From positions 930,001-994,000 of the forward strand of contig JANATG010000004.1 of the NCBI GenBank assembly GCA_029449235.1: DNA of 64,000 bases. Direction: 5' to 3'. Below are positions 53,203 to 64,000 of this stretch, piece by piece. The DNA comes from Linnemannia schmuckeri (Eukaryota > Mortierellomycota > Mortierellomycetes > Mortierellales > Mortierellaceae). Under the pieces are notes generated by a model. That model was not told where the DNA came from, searched no databases, and was given only the letters and a program-made list of their open reading frames with translations. Numbering within the stretch: position 1 is the stretch's first letter; the number at the start of each line of letters is the position of its first letter. The position numbers were made by a program, and so were the translations under genes.

Positions 53203-55647
53203 CTACCGAAGTTGAGGTGCGCCAAAAGGTCGGCGTGCCTCCTCGGATATCGGCTCCCTGTACTGAGGCGCGCGACCGGCTACAGGTATCTCCTGTGGTC
53301 CGCCCGGCTGGTACTGCTGTTGCTGTCCAGGACGTCTAGGCAGAGGTGGCGGGACTGAACTGATAGCAGACGTTGTTGTTGTACTGGCGGTCGAAACTGT
53401 TGTTGCTGCTGTGATTGAGTAGTCGTTCCTGTCTTGCGGTGCTCGCGAAGGAAGTGGAGGCCCCACTGGAGACGTTGGGGTCGGAGGCAAGGGTACGCTC
53501 AGAGAACCGACGGCCTGCTGTTGTGCATACATCTGTGGTTGCCTAGGTGGGGTGTGCTGTTGAGGACCGCCTGGCGACGAAGGCTGCTGTTGCTGGTGAG
53601 CAGGGTGTCCCTGCGCAAATTGGTATTGTGGATTTCCAGGGGACATTGGTTGTTGTTGCGGGTTGCCTGGTGACATGGAATGTTGCTGCGGTTGCCCTGG
53701 AGACATGGGATGTTGCTGTAGCTGTCCTGGTGCAAACTTCTGGTATTGGGGATTTCCTTGGGGTGGCGGAGGATATGACTGGTATGCTGCTGCTCCCTGA
53801 TGTCCTGGAGACGTTGGCGTTTGCTGGGTATATTGGGCATAGGGGTTATACTGCTGCTGCTGAGTATAGGCTGTCATCGCTTGCGGTTGAAACGCTTGCT
53901 GCTGTTGCTGTTGCTGCAGCTGTACAGGGTATGCTTGCAGGGGCTGTTGCTGATATTGAGAGGACTGAGGGTACTGTTGCTGGAATGCAGGTACGGGAGA
54001 AAAGGCGCCTGACTGTTGGGAAGGAGTAGGGAAGAAGGCACCTGGTTGCTGAGCAGAGTATGCTGGAGGGTTGTCGGCAGGCACTTGCGGAAGGGTCGTC
54101 GGTAAAGGGTTGTGGGCTGCCACTAAGCGCTCCATTAGCTCCTGTTGCTGTCTCGCCGCGTTGTTGTAACCCTCCGCAAAGATCGCCGCATAAGGGCTGT
54201 TCCCAAAAGCATTGGCAGCCAAGAAAGGCGCCAATTGCTCTTGCGTGGCCCTGGAATGATCGATACTCTGTTGGTAAATACGTTGCTCCGCTGCTTTGGA
54301 GTTCTCCAAAATCTGCTGTAGGTAGACTTCTTGGAGCTTTTCCTGCTGTTGCTGTTGAGTCTGTAGAATTGCCAGCAATTCGCGTTCTCGTTCAGAGGCA
54401 TTTGGGTTGGGGTTAAATAGCACGTTGTAGTAGTTGAGCTCAGCGTTTGGCGACGGCAACTCCTTAACCTGACAGATCTGCTTGACTTCTTCAGGCAGTG
54501 ACGGTGGCAGCGCTGTGATCGCCTTCTTCTTTAGACACATCACGAAGTACATGGCCATGACGTATTCGTCCTCATCCAACTCTGCTCTCTTGCGTCTGTC
54601 AACAAGCGCCCTATTTCATGGAACCAAGTTAAAAGACGAATCAGTTTTTTCCTTATGTAAATAATTCCAAGTGCACATATGCCTGTTTCAACTTTTACAA
54701 GTCCTGTTAATGTTATGATTATGGCGACTTACAGGATTTTGGCCAGGGTTGCAGTTGGAAGACCTGACTTCAGGAGTATATGCAAGACGACATCATACTT
54801 CAGCACACCGTTCTCCTTGTCAAGGTTCTTGAAGAGATCGCGGTATGTCTTAATTTCACCGACTGGCAAAGGGGGCCATGCAGCAGCAGGAGGAGCTCCA
54901 GAGAATTGGTTGTAGGCAGTCAGGGGATATGCAGCGGCGTCACTGAGACCTGCAGTGTTTAATGTGGGTCGACTCTCTAAAATAAGTTTTTTGACGAAGG
55001 GTGTAAGCAACAGTGCAGAACCACAGAATTATTTTCCTTTTGAGCAAGGGGTACGGGCGGACACAAGGGCGGAGAAATGGTCATTTACCCACGGTCAACA
55101 TAGCAACACTTAAAGGGATCCCCTTCTGGGCATGACCGATAAGTCTCAAAGCAGCGTCGAATGCGTTCCTGTCATAATAATCCTGGCCTTGTTCGTTAAG
55201 CGCCGTAAGGTCCCACACCTATTACCATTCATGCGAGCTATACAAGTAAGCATATGGTTGCTGTAAAGAGACAGCATACACGCGTCATTTTGTCAGTTGA
55301 CGATGCACGTTGTAAAGAAAAGGTGTGCACTTCAACTTACAGCTGCCAAAGTCACAGGCGATATCCCGCTGAGATTGAGGAATTCAACGGCCTGGACTGC
55401 ACCAATACGTGCGGCTCCTTGAGGGTTAGCCTGTTTCCAGAGCGTGTCATAGAGTTGTCTCTCTGTTGGGCTAAGTCGTAGCTCTTTTGTTCAAGGAGAA
55501 CGTTAGAACAAAAAAAAGGAGGGGTAAAGGAAGAAAGTCAATACTGCTGTTGTTCACGACTGGTCTTGCTGCTGCGCTTGGATGACTTGCATTCGACTCG
55601 ACTGCATTGTGTGAACAAGTGGGAAGAGGCATTACCACCATAGACAT
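53203..55647 (-). CDS. EH-domain endocytic scaffold protein (Eps15/Ede1/Pan1-like)
   Basis: Minus-strand exons 55647-55545, 55483-55341, 55218-55089, 54976-54733, 54610-53203; 675 aa, phases consistent. The first EH domain spans LSPTERQLYDTLWKQA to IPLSVAMLTV. The second spans IKTYRDLFKNLDKENGVLKYDVV to LDEDEYVMAMYFV and ends in LPPSLPEEV, typical of EH domains. A coiled-coil/Gln-rich helix follows (ERERELLAILQTQQQQQEKL), then about 350 residues of Pro/Gln-rich sequence with SPGxPQQxxM repeats. EH domains bind NPF-type peptides in endocytic adaptors at the plasma membrane, so a clathrin-coat scaffold role is likely. The first exon is the least certain (weak donor context, AAAAG acceptor). Shorter than yeast Ede1, with two rather than three EH domains. 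Confidence 0.75.
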
Positions 55648-56861
55648 TCTTTGGTGTGCTAGAGAAGTGAAATGACATGGCTCTGTGATGAACAGCGAGG
55701 ATGTAGTTATATGTGTGCTTGAGCGGGTATGGAGTGAATGGGAGTTGATGGCAAGAGAGAACAAAGTGAACAACGTGGGCCAACGTGAGCGTAAAAAAAA
55801 GGAGTTGACTCGTTTGGCGCTTTTGGTCATCCGGTAAGAACAAAGACCGAGTGGCTGAATGCATCGAAGAGCAGTCCCCCTCCCCCAGAATTTTAGATTT
55901 GTACCTGAAAACGGCTGGTCTGGGGCCAGTGCAAGTGATTTATTGATTGCCTCTTTTATCTTAGCACGCTTCCGCTGCTCTCGTTGGCTGCCTCAGGAAT
56001 TGTAAGCTATCAATCATCGATTGTTCAAAGCTTTGGCGATCGGGTTGTCCATCCTCTCCTCGAAGACAAAACCTCAGAGAGAGGTCACATTTTATTCTTT
56101 CCGAGAAGCGGTGGCGTGTTTCTATGTATCGACTTGCATCATGATACACACAACCGACCAACCAACCAAACAAGCAAAAAAATAAATCCCCTCCCCTCCC
56201 ATCGATTGAAGGAGCAGAGCGAGAGGCACTCGTCATCAGCAGTAATTCACCTTTTCCTCCGTCCTCCGTCCTCCGCCTTTAACGACAGAGAAGATACATG
56301 GCCAAGTTGGCGAAGTCATACATCAAAGCAAGTTAAATTGAGTTACCCTTTGTTTTTGTTTCTATGAGCACAAGAATACAAACAAACATCCTTCGACTTT
56401 TCCTCGTCCCTTATCCTCATGGCAAAAGTGATATTGAGAAAGACTAATCACGCTTCAAGCATAGAAGCTCTAAAACTGGGGAGACAACTCTATACGTGAA
56501 AGGTCTAATGGCCCCAATAGGGAGTGAAAGTGGGAAAAGAATCTTCCAACAGAAAAGCAAGGGCGACGTCGACAGTGGGAAGAGTAAAAAGAGAAAAAAA
56601 ATAAACAAGCCGACAAAACAAGGGGAACAGGTTGGACCTTTTTTTTCCTTCTATTGGCTCGAGGACGCCTCTTTCTATTGTTACATATACCATTTTCTTT
56701 CATGGTTCAGACGCTCTTGGTTGCTTTACTTTCTTTCGTTCTGCCTTTCCTTCTCTCTTATGTTTGTGCCATTTCCTCTTTCACTTCCCTCGCACCTCAT
56801 TCTCGTCACATCTCCTTCATATAGTCCTTCTTCCATAATTCTCGTTTACCTATCAAATACT
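55648..56861. other. Intergenic
   Basis: Promoter side of the EH gene and of the relic to the right. No convincing gene; the ORF running 56496-57044 owes its length to leader sequence before the 56862 ATG. Confidence 0.5.
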
Positions 56862-57345
56862 ATGTCCCTACTTGGCCGTAGAAACCTCTTTTACTTGTCT
56901 TCCGTCACATGCATCAGCCTATTTCTGTTGCTGGAGCCGACGTTTTCGGTGACACCCATACCCGTACACTCGATAGGATACACCGCCCAGTTTGACCTGA
57001 AACCTTCAGTACGTCCCACGCGCAGCCCAGTACGAAGGGTTTAGCAGTCCAGGATCGTCTTCTTTATCTTCTTCGTCTCCTAGCAACCATCAACGCGTGC
57101 AACACCCCCAAAGTCCATCGACACTCGCCCAGTCACCAGTTAGGACATATGACGGGATCCCGTAATTATCAGGGAGGAGGAAGAGAGACACGTAGTGTCG
57201 AGTCACCAGAATCGGCCAGAGAAGAGGACGCGAACTTGCAACCAACAGATGTCGGTTCTGGAGGAGCAGTTGAGACAGGTCGGGGAGAGCAAGTCGCGTG
57301 AGGGGTCAACAACCTCCTGTCACGACACGATTGAGGAGTAAGCTA
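56862..57345 (+). pseudogene. Possible kelch-family relic: signal peptide plus tail
   Basis: From ATG 56862 a good signal peptide is read (LFYLSSVTCISLFLLLEPTFS), then a short stretch ending in a stop at 57044. In other frames tail-like sequence follows: QYVPRAAQYEGFSSPGSSS, reminiscent of KYIPR and YVP in the member 1 tail, and MSVLEEQLRQVGES, like the family's terminal coiled coil. No propeller remains. It parallels the internally deleted relic at 27701. Short motifs only. Confidence 0.35.
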
Positions 57346-59358
57346 ACCCTTCATCAGCAAATAAACTCCATTTCCCTTGAAAGAAACCTGATTCGCGATT
57401 CATGATCTTGTTAAGGTTTTTCAATGATAATTTTCTTGTTTCCTTTGTCTCCTTTCGTCGACTTTTCTGAAAATGGAGAGCTCTTCCTCGGGACCGATGA
57501 CTTTTGAGAGGAGAAGAAGCCAGTTCTTTGAAGGATATGGAAAGAGCCTGAATCTGGGTGATGAGAAAAAAAGTAAAAAAATTTTATGGGCTCACAGAGA
57601 TTGAAAGTCAATTTTGATCCTTCACGCCGTTGTCATACGAGAGCTGGGTGTAGACGACCATTCATGGATGGCAAACTGGGCTTGAATGCCGGAAGCTGGA
57701 AGGGGATAAAAGAATGAGCAAGGAAGCGGGTCGGGAGAATCAACAGAATAAGAAAATTAACAAGAGAAACTATAAGGGAAGAATAGCAAGGAAAGCTAAG
57801 GAAGTATGAAAGAGATCAATCGCTTACCACGACGGACGACATGTCCTTTTTAATTGTAAAGGTGTTCAGCATGGTAGTATGGCAAATTGCTTTGTCAGAG
57901 TACTGAGTGACAAAAAGATTAGGTAAAAGACAAAAAAAACATCGGTGGCCAATGGGATGTGTCATTTTCATGTCCAGCTACAGGCATCAGCACAGGTCTT
58001 GCACGTTCAAACCCATGGCCAAATTTAACTCAAGGGGAAGATCAAAGGAAGCAGAAAGCGTCGTCGTTTTTATTCTTTATTGATGATTTCTGTACGACCA
58101 AACAATAAAAAGGTGCTTCGATCGTTATGTTGACAACTTCATTGTCAATTCTCTTCGGAGGAGGAGGGTAAAGAGGGCTGCCTTTGATTGAGGACGAACA
58201 AAAAGGGATAACAATGATAGAGAGTGAAAAAAAGTCTCTTCCCCATCTTCTGGATTCTCCGTGCATTTGAATGAGAATAACGAGAATCGATGGGAGTTGT
58301 TGAGTATGAATATGCTTTCTGTCTTTCTTTGTTGAGCACCCCTCCTTTCAACGGATCAAAGGGAAATGAGAAAGAGAGTAAAAGAGGAGGCTCTCATCTT
58401 TATCATTGATTTTTATCACACTTCACCGCTACCTCAGCGTGGCGCTATTTATGGTTTTCTTTTGACCCGCTGCAATTGAGGGTTTAGAGGAAACAGAAGG
58501 GTATGAATGAGGAAAAAGAAAGGACGATCCAACCATAAACGAATTTCATGGAGTCGTCAACAAATGAAAAAAAACAAGCATCCACTCGATAAAAAGACTA
58601 CCTTCCATCAAGCAACAAACAAACAAATAATTGATGACAAGCAAATCTCTTTCAAGGAGACAAGAAAAGAAGAAAACGGCTGAGCGTCTATGATGAGGAA
58701 GCATTAGTATGGAAAGAGGAATGAGCGATCAGCCACCCCGCTCATTCTTCCTCTTTCTCGGCTCCTCTTCTTTATCCGACTTCAAAGTCAGTAAGTCACT
58801 CTGCTTCGTGTCTCTTTCTCACTTGCCTCTTTTTCCCTCGTTTGTTGCTTGTCTTTCTTTGTGTGCGCTGTTTTCCTTCTTTTTCCCTTTTTTCTTCCTC
58901 CCCTTTCCTTCTTCATCCCCTGCACGCTCCCTTCCTTCCGTTCTGCTCGGATCTTCGCCCTCCTCCCTTCCTTTCCCTTCCCCTCTTCTATCTCATTTTC
59001 GCATGCTCACCCAAGCACACACACGCCACCCTCCTCGCTCTCTCTCCTCGCCGCTCTCGTCCTCGCCTACTTTTTATCTTTTTCGCTGACTTTTCGGAAG
59101 TCAACTCCTCCTCACTTTTTCTCAGCCCCTTCTCTCTATCTTCCTTCACTCCTTCTTCGCCATACTCTCTCCCTTACGTTGGTTGATGCCCTAATACAAT
59201 ACTCACTGCGATAACGAACTCCCCTTCGCTCACAAACAACAACCACGCACCCACATATTCTCTCAGAAGAAAGCACACTGCCACAAAATCGAAAAAAAGG
59301 ATCAACAAAAATATACCCAAAACACCAGCAAACACCCCAAAAACAACACCCGTCTTCT
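57346..59358. other. Intergenic, no gene seen
   Basis: Two kilobases without a convincing ORF or splice structure. 58740-59180 is very pyrimidine-rich, and 59215-59358 is A/C-rich, forming the leader of the next gene. Confidence 0.5.
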
Positions 59359-62135
59359 ATGCCGCCAATAACAACAAGAAATCGTTCTCGTCCTTCCTTA
59401 TTCACAACAGCAGCAGTCGCCACAGCAATTACTGCTTGCTTGATCTCATCCACCACATTCGCACAGTCCACTGCACCGGTACCAGTCGCCTTTGGGGGGT
59501 ACACCTCCGACGGCGAAAAGACTCTTTACATCCGCGGTGGGTCCCCTACAGGGAACGTGAACGATAGTACGAACCAGTTCTTTGCCCTCGACCTCCAAAC
59601 CAGCTGGAGTACCTCTAACCCAGCATGGAAATCCCTCACCTCAACCACGGGCCCCGCCATGCCCGTAACAGTGTACAACAGTCTGGCCATGACGGGGCCT
59701 AACAAGATAATTGAATGGTCCATTAGTCCGGGTCTCATCATCTTCGATCTTGCATCCAGCAGTGTCACTCCAATTTTGAACCTCAATGCAACAAGACAGT
59801 ATGGCCTCACCATTGCGGTGGACCCGACGACGACAGCAGATACAGGGACAGGGGCTGCGTATGTCCCCTGTGGGTACAGCGCAGGATTGGAGATGGCACG
59901 ATTGGTCTCGAAGGATAATGTCAATGTCGTCAAGACTGTGCCCATGCCGACCACAGGGGTGATGCAGAAGATTGGATTTTATTCGTTTGTGTGGAGCTCT
60001 GCCCGGTCGAGTTTCTTGTTGTTTGGAGGATATACTGAGGACAACCCCCCTGTCTGTAATAACCAGATGTGGGAGTACAAAAGTGAAGTCTGGGGTCCTC
60101 TGGTACGTTCATTTTCATTTAGATTTTTGGAATGCAAATTGAACAGAGAGAGGAGGCGCCAATGCTATTTGATTCATCTATGTACCATATGCATATAAAA
60201 TGACTGTCTACATTTGTTTGTTTGTTTGTTTGTTTGTTTGTTTGTTTGTTGATGACAGCATTACTAACTCAATGCTGTGTGCATGCACTCCTCTTTTTTG
60301 TTCCGTCCATTTCCCTCCTTTTATTTTTGCTTCGGCATGGCAGACCATGAAAAATACCCCTTACACAGATGTGGTCGAACACTGCATGGTGCCAGGTACA
60401 GCACATCAATTCATTATCGCCTCATATATCCTCTGTATCCTCACACACTAGAAAATAACCCTAACTTTTTTACTACTTAACACAAAACCAACAAACAATA
60501 GCGATGAATGGAACAAAGATGGTCATGTTTGGAGGTTGGCGGGCAATGGATTATAAACCCATCTCAGGGATCCATATCTTCGACACGACGACTATGGAAT
60601 GGAAAGCTGGAACTGCTGCCCCCGCTCAGGAAGCCCGTCGGTCCATGGCCTGTACTGTCTCTGGCGATTATTTTATCGCCTGGGGAGGTAATCAACGTCT
60701 CCCTCGTATACGCAGCTTGCTCAATTTGGATGGATTCCTTTGAACATGGTTGTCTAATGGTTACCTCTTTGTTATTATACGTCAAATAGGAACAAATGGG
60801 ACGGTAATGGGACCAAAGCCGTTGGTTTACAACATGAAGACGGATCAGTGGGTGGACCAGTTCTTGGCACTAGGGGACAGTGGTGGTGCCACGACAGGCG
60901 GGACCAATACTGGCGCTATCGCGGGAGGAGCTGGAGGTGCTGTCGTTCTGATTGCTATTGTCATCGGATTCGTTTTTTACAGACGTCGTCAGCAGCGGAG
61001 CGCCAAGACTGATGACACCGAGTCCAAGGACAAGAATACGGAGAACGAAGAACCCAAGGCTACTAAGAAGCCTGGTGACGACTTGAAGAAGGATCCACAG
61101 GGCCATAATATCTCGATCTCAGCCCTTGCTGCAGGAACTGTGAATAGCGACAGGAGTGGAGATGGCAGCGAGACGATGGTCGATAAGGACGGGCGTGTGG
61201 TTCCCAGAAATCCTCAATCGTTCGTTCATACTTTGTCAGGAGGTCTTCGAAACCCACAATACCAATCTGGAGTATACCTTCCGTCAGGGACAACGACAAT
61301 GTACCAGAACAACCCACAGTACTTTGAGCCGGGCACCCAGTTCCCGGACATGCAGCACTACCCGATAGCAGCTGCTAGTCCTCAGCTTTATGCTTCTTCC
61401 CCTTACCCAATGGGAGTAAGTGGTGGTGTCCAGAGTCAGGATTTCTCCTATCCTCCCGTCCCCCCTTTGGCAATAATGAGACGTGACTCTCAAGCGAGAA
61501 TGATGAGCGGTATCACGGGCAACAACGGACTTGTCGGAAACCCAGGAGGTAGCGCAGCTGTTCCGATGACGGAGGAGATCCTGCAACTCCAGATTGCATT
61601 GGTCAAGGTCCAACAGGACCAGCAGTTCCAACTGCAGCAACAGAATTTGGTCCGTTTCCGTGCCGAGCAGGAAGCACAACTCCAGATGCTTCAACAGCAA
61701 CTGAGGATGCCCGCCTCTTCTTCATCGCCATCCATGGCGACGAATGCCATCTCTGCCCCTGTCCCTACAGTGTCGCCATTGATGTCCGGTGCGAGCGCCT
61801 CCCCATCATCGTCTGTGTCAGCACCTATTCCCACAGTCGGTTCTGAGCCTCCTTCATCGCCCTTGTCGTTGTCATTATCGGCTGCGACGACAGCAGTAGT
61901 CGATGCGATCTCAAAGACAAATGCTCCTATGATGGACTATGTCCCTGCCCCGGTGTTTGCTCCAGCTCCATCCAGCAATGCGACATCAGCAGCTACAACG
62001 TTTGTCGTCTCCGCTCCAGTCTCGACAGTGACCACTGCGTCAGTCTCAACAGTGTCCACCCCTGATGACACTCCTGTCAAACCTTCGTCTACAGTCTCTG
62101 TCCCCGTTGTCACATCCCTTGCACCTTCCACCTAA
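59359..62135 (+). CDS. Kelch-type single-pass membrane protein, divergent outlier
   Basis: Exons 59359-60102, 60344-60395, 60502-60687, 60790-62135; 775 aa. Intron positions and phases (0, 1, 1) equal those of the array, proving common descent. Signal peptide of about 35 residues ends TTFAQ. The propeller is diverged (VAFGGYTSDGEKTLYIRGG, FLLFGG, MVMFGG, IHIFDTTTMEWKAG, FIAWGG). TM helix near 367-390 (AIAGGAGGAVVLIAIVIGFVFY) then RRRQQR. The tail of about 385 aa has two Asn-Pro-Gln-Tyr motifs (RNPQYQS, NNPQYFE), a Gln-rich coiled coil (about 600-645), and a long Ser/Thr/Ala/Pro end. Intron 1 carries a TTTG microsatellite. It is separated from the array by GH5 and EH genes. Confidence 0.87.
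60213..60250. repeat. TTTG microsatellite in intron 1 of the outlier kelch gene
   Basis: About nine uninterrupted TTTG units inside the 241-base first intron, which is longer than the roughly 90-base first introns of array members. Confidence 0.8.
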
Positions 62136-63618
62136 TGAACATAATAAAACCGTCTTGTCTATCTTCGCACATGGTTTCACTTGCTATTTTTACGCTTGTA
62201 GAAATGCATGCATCCGGGAAGGAGAGAGAGTTTGTTTTCTAAAGGTATCTTTCATAGGTTTCTTTGCTTACAGTAGTACACCTACGCCCAGATGTTGGCT
62301 GTAGATTAACTCATCCTCCGATCGATCTCGAGAAGCGAAAAGTGAGAAAGAAGAAGGTGAGGCAAAAGAACAAAAGGAAAGAGCAAGGAGAAGGAAGAGG
62401 AAGCCGTTGAGCCAAGCAAACAAAGACAGACCTTACCTTATGGTGGAATGGTGGAATGAGACACAAATTTCTCAGCAATTCAAAAGACGACGCTCATGGG
62501 AGTGGGGCCATCTCGAGACTGGATTGGCTGCTTGGTGTGCCAGTGCGTGCGAGCTGTAAGGGTAAAGGGAAGACAAAAACAACAACAAAGGGAGCACTTT
62601 TCTGGGTGGACGAATACTGCATGCAGGACTAGAAAAAAGAAGTGAGCCCTGACCCTTTGTCGTAATCAAACTCAACCTTTGGCCTGAGAAATAAGCATGT
62701 GGATGGAACGGAGCTCTGTCTGTGGGTCAGTTCCAGAGAGGGAATGGGAGTCGTTCCCTTGGCCATCCTCCCCTTCTTTCTTATTTATCCATTTTAGAAG
62801 AAACAAAGAACACCGATCATTCCTGTTCCTAAATTTGATGATTCCAAATCATGCACAAGAGAAGGAGGAGAGCGAGGAGTGTTGTTCCATTCTGTCTGTA
62901 TCTCAACGGTTGGCTGAGAACGACAACGCAAAGTGAAAAAGAGCAGATCTCCGTCCAGCCAATCTTGTTGCATGGTGCATTCCTTGTGCATCCCTACTTC
63001 AGCCGGTGGTCGCACTGAGGTCCAATCGTCCGTTGTCTATTTCTCTGTTGCATCGTCTCCATTGGATGAATGGGAATGGGTGTTGCTTCTGGTTGTTGTG
63101 GTGCATTACTCTCAAGTACGTCAGACAGGCCGGCATGTTGATATTCTCCAAATGAGTTTTCGACAGTGAGTTCATTCCCCCCACAAGCACAGAGAAGGTG
63201 AAGTAAGGAACGAAAGTGAAAGGGGGAGGGATGGAGCTAAGAACATTTTTTTTTTTCGATCGAAATCCCAAAAGATAAATTGAAGTGCTCAGAAAGCACC
63301 GAAAGGGTGTCCACGTTCTGCGAACAATGGCGCGCCCTTTTACTTTTTAGTGCGGACTGTGGCCGTCTTTCTCTTGTGAGAGCACTTCACTCTTTTCTTT
63401 TCTGTGAATGAATGAATGTACTTTTCTCCTCGTGGACAGGGCATGGAACCATGGAAAGAGTGGCATCTCGAGAATCTGGGCCCACTTGTCTTAGCATCTT
63501 TTTCGACCAAACAGCCGCATGTATAAAAAGGGACTCTTCTCCTCTTCTTTTTCCGTTTCCCTTTTTCCCTTGATTCATTCCTTATCCCCCCTCCTACACC
63601 ACACTCTACCCTTCCACC
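62136..63618. other. Intergenic
   Basis: No convincing gene. The last 100 bases are the promoter of the next gene, with TATAAAA at 63522-63528. Confidence 0.5.
63522..63528 (+). promoter_or_regulatory. TATA box before the 63619 gene
   Basis: TATAAAA 91 bases before the ATG, with a pyrimidine-rich leader between, a classic fungal promoter layout. Confidence 0.55.
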
Positions 63619-64000
63619 ATGCGCATCGCCACCACCCTCTTCGCCACCTTGGGCTTGGTTGCCTCGACCGTCATTGCTGCCCCCGACAATAAGCACGGCA
63701 ACAAGAACAACGGACCCCTTGTCATCAACAAGAAGGTCCTCAAGACCTCCTCCGTCCCCTTCATCCCCCACACCGTAAGATCTCTTCCTATTTTTGTTAT
63801 TTTTTACAGCCGCTGCAGGAACTACTTGTAAACAAAGCAACTAACATTCTCTTCCTCAATTCCAATATGGATGACAATAGGGAACTGGTTTGTTCACGAA
63901 CTGGGTCGGATTGAACGTCGACTTTAAGTACATCCAACCCGTCTTCCAAAAGGTCAACTCGACCCTCTCCCTCGGTAACGGCACCCTGATCTCCCGTGGC
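63619..64000 (+). CDS. Secreted protein, 5' part only (cut by window end)
   Basis: Exon 1 is 63619-63774 (52 codons); the intron 63775-63880 has GTAAGA donor and CAATAG acceptor; exon 2 runs off the window at 64000 in frame. The signal peptide is clear (MRIATTLFATLGLVASTVIA, then APDNKHG), and a short His/Lys/Asn-rich propeptide-like segment follows. Exon 2 begins GTGLFTNWVGLNVDFKYIQP and has Asn-x-Ser/Thr sites. Codon use is strongly C-ending at third positions, as in highly expressed fungal genes. The family cannot be decided from about 90 residues. Confidence 0.7.

Noticed and set aside
53434..54416. Plus-strand ORFs opposite the EH-domain gene
   Set aside because: They are mirror frames of the Gln/Pro-rich coding sequence on the minus strand.
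58709..59214. Hydrophobic Phe/Ser/Leu-rich ORFs of about 120 codons
   Set aside because: Pyrimidine-rich leader sequence read in three frames gives false membrane-like proteins; the same occurs at 24074-24610, 27464-27841 and 28195-28721.

Overview
The window looks like nuclear DNA of a filamentous fungus. Genes are split by short GT-AG introns (about 55-155 bases), many promoters are CT-rich, and many products are predicted to be secreted or anchored at the cell surface. The family content (a GH5_12-type sterylglucosidase, an intron-bearing Helitron, an expanded kelch/galactose-oxidase-like single-pass membrane family) fits an early-diverging fungus such as a Mortierellomycota or Mucoromycota species. 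That placement is inference. I saw no tRNA or rRNA gene. All gene models were built by eye from frame, splice sites and comparison among paralogues within the window.

1-14332 is a giant inverted duplication. Left arm 1 to about 5640 mirrors right arm about 8655 to 14332 (position x pairs with 14333-x in the outer part), around a spacer of about 3 kb. Each arm carries one small secreted Cys-rich protein and one secreted metzincin-like zinc protease with B-lectin and ricin-type lectin domains. The outer 2.3 kb is base-identical wherever I compared it, while the inner part, including the protease, has diverged. The spacer holds a small C2H2 zinc-finger ORF, another secreted Cys-rich mini-protein and scrambled repeat pieces.

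14333-23440 carries a small two-TM membrane protein, an unknown minus-strand protein, a complete Helitron Rep/helicase (1,688 aa when five introns are removed), an unknown Gln-rich minus-strand protein and a possible small minus-strand ORF.

24600-49600 is a tandem array of one family: signal peptide, kelch-like beta-propeller, one TM helix and a long disordered tail, always four exons with introns in identical places. Four members are intact (24603, 32187, 42793, 47208). Two encode only the ectodomain (36495 by an early stop, 39884 by a frameshift with the tail still open). One is a long pseudogene (29435) and at least four are fragments. A tenth, more divergent intact member lies apart at 59359. 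Between the last array gene and that outlier, on the minus strand, are a GH5_12 ergosteryl-beta-glucosidase-like gene and a two-EH-domain endocytic scaffold gene. An antisense GH5 fragment at 45181 shows that the kelch gene plus GH5 end was once duplicated as a block.

The right edge cuts through the start of another secreted-protein gene. The least described content is the kelch receptor-like array with its shared tail motifs and repeated loss of the membrane/tail part, and the homogenised palindrome carrying paired secreted proteins.
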